In this document: positions 61,247 through 64,000 of the stretch, piece by piece
How the letters are laid out: each line of letters begins with the position of its first letter
Position numbering within the stretch: position 1 is the stretch's first letter
NCBI GenBank assembly: GCA_963575745.1
Contig: CAUYUJ010017893.1
Coordinates: 59,546 to 123,545, forward strand
Source of the DNA: Prorocentrum cordatum
Taxonomy: Eukaryota > Sar > Dinophyceae > Prorocentrales > Prorocentraceae
Length of the DNA: 64,000 nucleotides
Reading direction: 5' to 3'
The notes under the pieces: model-generated
The model's database searches: none
What the model saw: the letters and a program-made list of their open reading frames with translations, nothing else
Told to the model about the DNA's origin: nothing
Program-made: the position numbers and the translations under genes

Positions 61247-61605
61247 CTGGCGACGGCGGAGGTCGCGGGCGCGGGGCGGAGGCGAAGGCCCAGGAGGAGA
61301 GGGAGGAGGCGGAGGAGGAGGAGGAGGAGGAGGAGGGAGAGGAGAGAGGAGGAGAGAGGACAGGAAGAGGAGAAGGATGGTGGATGGAAGAGGACGACAG
61401 ACGGACTATGCCCATGACCATCGGGCCACAGACAGCATCGCTGGCCAGAGCCCGAGGGTCGGGGTCGTTGGGGCCCAATTGCCAGGGGGGGGGCGCCGAC
61501 GACGACGACGACGTCAACGACGGCTGGCGGGCGGAGGCTGGGGAGTCTAGGCCAGAGCGATGGCGCTTGCCAGCGCCCCTTCTGGAGAGCATATTACCCC
61601 GAAGT

Positions 61606-61869
61606 TCAACCTCTCAGCAGTTTCTCGAACGCGTCGTCCGGCAACTTCCACGGCTGCTCCACCGAGGCGAGCAGATCAATCATTGCTTTGATGAGGCCCG
61701 GGTTGTGAGCAGCCAGCAACACCTTATAATAATGCTGGGGCATGCGATGTAATACCTCGAATCCAACGCCGAATCGTTCCAGGATGTCACGTATGCTCAC
61801 CAGGGCCAGGTAATACGGGTGAGACCCATGAATGCCAGAAGCACCTAACACATAAGAATGCACTTGCAT
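61606..61869 (-). CDS. Gene M: terminal exon or short ORF
   Basis: The minus-strand frame ends at TGA (61608-61606). It may begin at ATG 61869 (MQVHSYVLGASG) or after an acceptor TGTTAG at 61845. It encodes VSIRDILERFGVGFEVLHRM, YYKVLLAAHNPGLIKAMIDL and EQPWKLPDDAFEKLLRG, a helical, well-formed sequence. No family is recognised. It lies upstream of gene P on the same strand. Confidence 0.5.
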   Translation of the reverse strand: MQVHSYVLGASGIHGSHPYYLALVSIRDILERFGVGFEVLHRMPQHYYKVLLAAHNPGLIKAMIDLLASVEQPWKLPDDAFEKLLRG

Positions 61870-61884
61870 TGACGGGGCCCCCAA

Positions 61885-62758
61885 CGACGACCGACGAGGA
61901 AGAGGCGGGAGGCGCGGGGATGAGGGGGGCGGGTATCGGGCGGCGGGGGAGGAGGAGGTGATGTCCGAGCACGCAGTGGGGGGGTCGAAAGAGCAGGAGA
62001 GTGAAAATGGTTTTTCTCGTCGATTCTATGTCGACACATTTTCCTGAGGCCCCCCTGGGGGCCCTCGCGGGCCCCGGCGCGCTCGGGGCCAAACCCGCGG
62101 CGCGGTCTGGATATCGACGATGGGGTCCAGATCTTCAGGAGCCCCTTGGAGCAGCGATGGTCGTCGCTCCTGTTCCTCCTCCCTCCACCTACCTCCCCCC
62201 TCCACCTCCCAACCTAAGACTCCCCCAGGGTGGCCGCGAGGCACCTGCCCAAAATGTTTTGGCCTCCGTGTCCACCGCCGCCCCGACCGCCATGTCCCGC
62301 AACGGCGTCCACCCAGAAATGACGAGGTGACGTGCTGCCAGCAGTTTCGACCCGCATGGGATGCTGGACTGCTGCGCCGTCGCCGAACACAGGGGGGTAG
62401 GCCCCCAAGCATGCGTGTGACATTCCCACGTAACCATGGCTCCCACGAGAGCGACTTCGTCGCCATTGAATTCATCCTGCCGCCTGACGAGCACTCCTTG
62501 GGGCCATGGGCGTGGGGAAATGTGGCAAACGGCTAAATGCATATTCGTTGCCCTCGCCCGTCTACCCCCTGTCGGCCCAAGGCCTGGAGATGGGCGGGAG
62601 GCGGGGGGCGGCATTGAATACGCAGATAGCCCTCGCACCATCGCCCCTCGCCCTTTGCCCGCGGGTTCCCCCTGCCACGAGCGCATCGAGTTCCACGGCG
62701 ATGCTGTTCGCCCCCTCTTCATCGCCATCCTCAAGACCTCGTCTTGGTAAGAACTCAC
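61885..62758. other. Region with possible exons, not assigned
   Basis: The minus strand is open over much of 62190-62560. One frame has GVLVRRQDEFNGDEVALVGA and a decayed ankyrin-like GWTPLRDMAV segment; another frame is equally open. These may be later exons of gene N, but phase and acceptors could not be fixed. Confidence 0.3.
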
Positions 62759-63614
62759 CCGCGCTCTGGAGCGCGCCCTGGGAAACGAAATAACTGATTT
62801 GGTCTGCGATGCGGTCTCTACGTTCTGCGATCGCATCATACGGTACTTGACTGTGAACTACAAGTGCATCAGGCGCGCCCGCGCTCGGGGGCTGCTCGAC
62901 CGGCAGGGGGCCGTGGTCAAGTAGGGGCAGTTTGACTTTAGGGGCAGGCTCAGCCGATGGTTCCGAGCGCGCCCATACGATAAGAGACTCCATTACTTTC
63001 CTCACGCCTGCCCGAGCAACCAGCGCCCAAATATCCAAAGCAAGGGGCATGCTCACTTGCGCGCCATTGTGCGCAACGATATTCAAGCCAGCCTGTGGAT
63101 GTGAATGTGCACCACCCGCGCCAATGAAGTAATCGTGCACGTGCGGCAGCCCAACAACCGTCACCACGCAGGGCGCATTGGGATCGACAGGTCCGAGGTT
63201 CATGTAGTGCCGCCGCTCGGGGCGGGACGTGACCACTTGCAACGTGATGAAGTCATCGGGCTTTTCACGTAGCGGGGGCACCATGTAGTTCGTCATGAGA
63301 ACCCACACTGGGTCGTGGGCAGTGAGCGAATCCGATGGTGCGAACTCGCCAAGGGGCCCCAACGCCCCCTGTGCGACTCCTGCCGAAACAGAAAATACGC
63401 GGCCATCGTGCAACATATCTTTGATGAAATTCACGCAAGCTCGCAAATCATCTGGGTATTTCATCTCATGCTTGCGAGCCGTCAGCGCCAAAGCAGCGCG
63501 CGCGGCGCTCTGGCCTTGCGCCTGCTCGGTGCAGTCCTCGGGCACACGGGGACTGCGGCTGGCCGGGGGCCAGGGGAGATGGAGACGAAGAGGAGGGGGA
63601 GAGGAAGCCAAGGA

Positions 63615-63645
<31 letters not shown>

Positions 63646-63930
63646 GAGGACGAGGACGAGGAAGAGGAGGGGATGGAGGAGGAGGAGGAGGAGGAGGAGA
63701 AGGAGGAGAAGGAGGAGGAGGAGGAGGAGGGGGAGGGAGAAGGGGGGAGGAGGAGCGAGGCGGAAGAGGAGGAGGAGTAGCCTCGCATACCTGGTCATAT
63801 CCTCACCTCCCATTCCTCCTGCTCCTCCTGCTTCCGCTGGCCCCCCATCCTTGAAGAGGTCCACGTTGTTGAAGGCGTAGATCTTCGTCCACAGGTGGTC
63901 CACCGAGCAGCCCGGGCAGGCGCCTCCGCC
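62759..63930 (-). CDS. Gene N: two exons of an unrecognised protein, probably 5'-incomplete
   Basis: Exon 63552-62759 lies between a strong acceptor (pyrimidine tract, CCGCAG) and a consensus donor GGGTGAGT. The upstream exon ends at 63791 with CCAG|GTATGC, and the 238-base intron joins in phase 2. The long exon encodes MKYPDDLRACVNFIKDMLHD, PVWVLMTNYMVPPLREKPDD, RRHYMNLGPVDPNAPCVVTV, VHDYFIGAGGAHSHPQAGLN and a tail with DRIADQISYFVSQGALQS. The upstream exon has DHLWTKIYAFNNVDLFKDGG and stays open toward the window end. Domain unknown. Further exons are expected on both sides. Confidence 0.6.
63605..63775. repeat. GGA-rich intronic tract
   Basis: On the coding (minus) strand this is a CT tract inside the gene N intron, directly upstream of its acceptor. 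It is another example of a trinucleotide repeat doubling as a polypyrimidine tract. Confidence 0.75.
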
Positions 63931-64000
63931 GCGGCCGCGCGGGCGGGCCACGAGCGGAGAGATAAGGGCGCGAGGGTTCACAGGGGGGGGGGCGGGAGGG

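Larger units (their letters stand above)
46041..61271. repeat. Segmental duplication, copy 2 (at least 15.2 kb)
   Basis: Same orientation and order as 8582-23900. It starts at TAGTGAGTCTCGG inside the plus-strand coiled-coil ORF. Unlike copy 1 it continues without a gap on the right, showing what may lie in the gap of copy 1. Confidence 0.95.

Noticed and set aside
62189-62560. Ankyrin repeat protein
   Set aside because: A single GWTPLRDMAV-like segment is too weak, and a second frame is equally open.

Overview
The window looks like nuclear DNA of a dinoflagellate. The decisive evidence is a set of degraded copies of the dinoflagellate spliced leader (canonical core CCGTAGCCATTTTGGCTCAA). 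They lie just upstream of four different minus-strand genes, as expected if trans-spliced mRNAs were reverse-transcribed and reinserted. High GC, genes almost all on one strand, short introns with extreme trinucleotide tracts, and at least two introns with GC or GA donors agree with this. The species cannot be named from the window. No rRNA, tRNA, CRISPR or prokaryotic operon structure was seen.

Layout. (1) 1-8.6 kb: GC-rich DNA with a three-exon gene (1019-5037, 1,122 residues, Cys-rich N-terminus) and an alanine-rich gene (7365-8370), both minus strand, separated by repeats and hairpins. (2) 8,582-23,900: copy 1 of a segmental duplication of at least 15 kb. It holds exons of several minus-strand genes, including a second Cys-rich-family gene, an acidic terminal exon, a cytosine-5 DNA methyltransferase and an unidentified exon, among long CCT, GAC, CACG and GGA tracts and a large palindrome. 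A 100-N gap ends it. (3) 24.0-25.9 kb: tandem hairpins, then a gene for a Gly/Tyr/Asp-rich repeat protein. (4) 26-44 kb: an island of lower GC with little low-complexity DNA and uninterrupted ORFs. A 7.5-kb block is present twice in tandem. Going down the minus strand the island carries gene F (frameshifted), gene E (transposase-like), a minisatellite, gene D and gene C, each gene headed by a relict spliced leader. (5) 44.2-46.0 kb: a small four-exon coiled-coil gene and a plus-strand coiled-coil ORF cut by the next duplication boundary. (6) 46,041-61,271: copy 2 of the segmental duplication. (7) 61.6-64 kb: exons of two further unrecognised minus-strand genes, one probably running off the window.

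Most genes have no recognisable function. The clear exception is the methyltransferase (motifs I, IV, VI, VIII and X visible), present twice. The transposase-like gene E suggests mobile DNA in the island, but neither copy is intact. The duplications have decayed unequally: gene D is intact in tandem unit 1 and carries three disablements in unit 2; the Cys-rich-family gene of the 15-kb duplication is intact in copy 1 and carries a 157-bp deletion in copy 2.

Many very long open frames are translations of trinucleotide repeats or of intronic pyrimidine tracts and were not called. Exon boundaries were placed by eye from splice dinucleotides, reading phase and comparison between copies. Several homopolymer blocks with nearby clusters of small indels look like uncorrected long-read sequence, so single-base frameshifts need caution.
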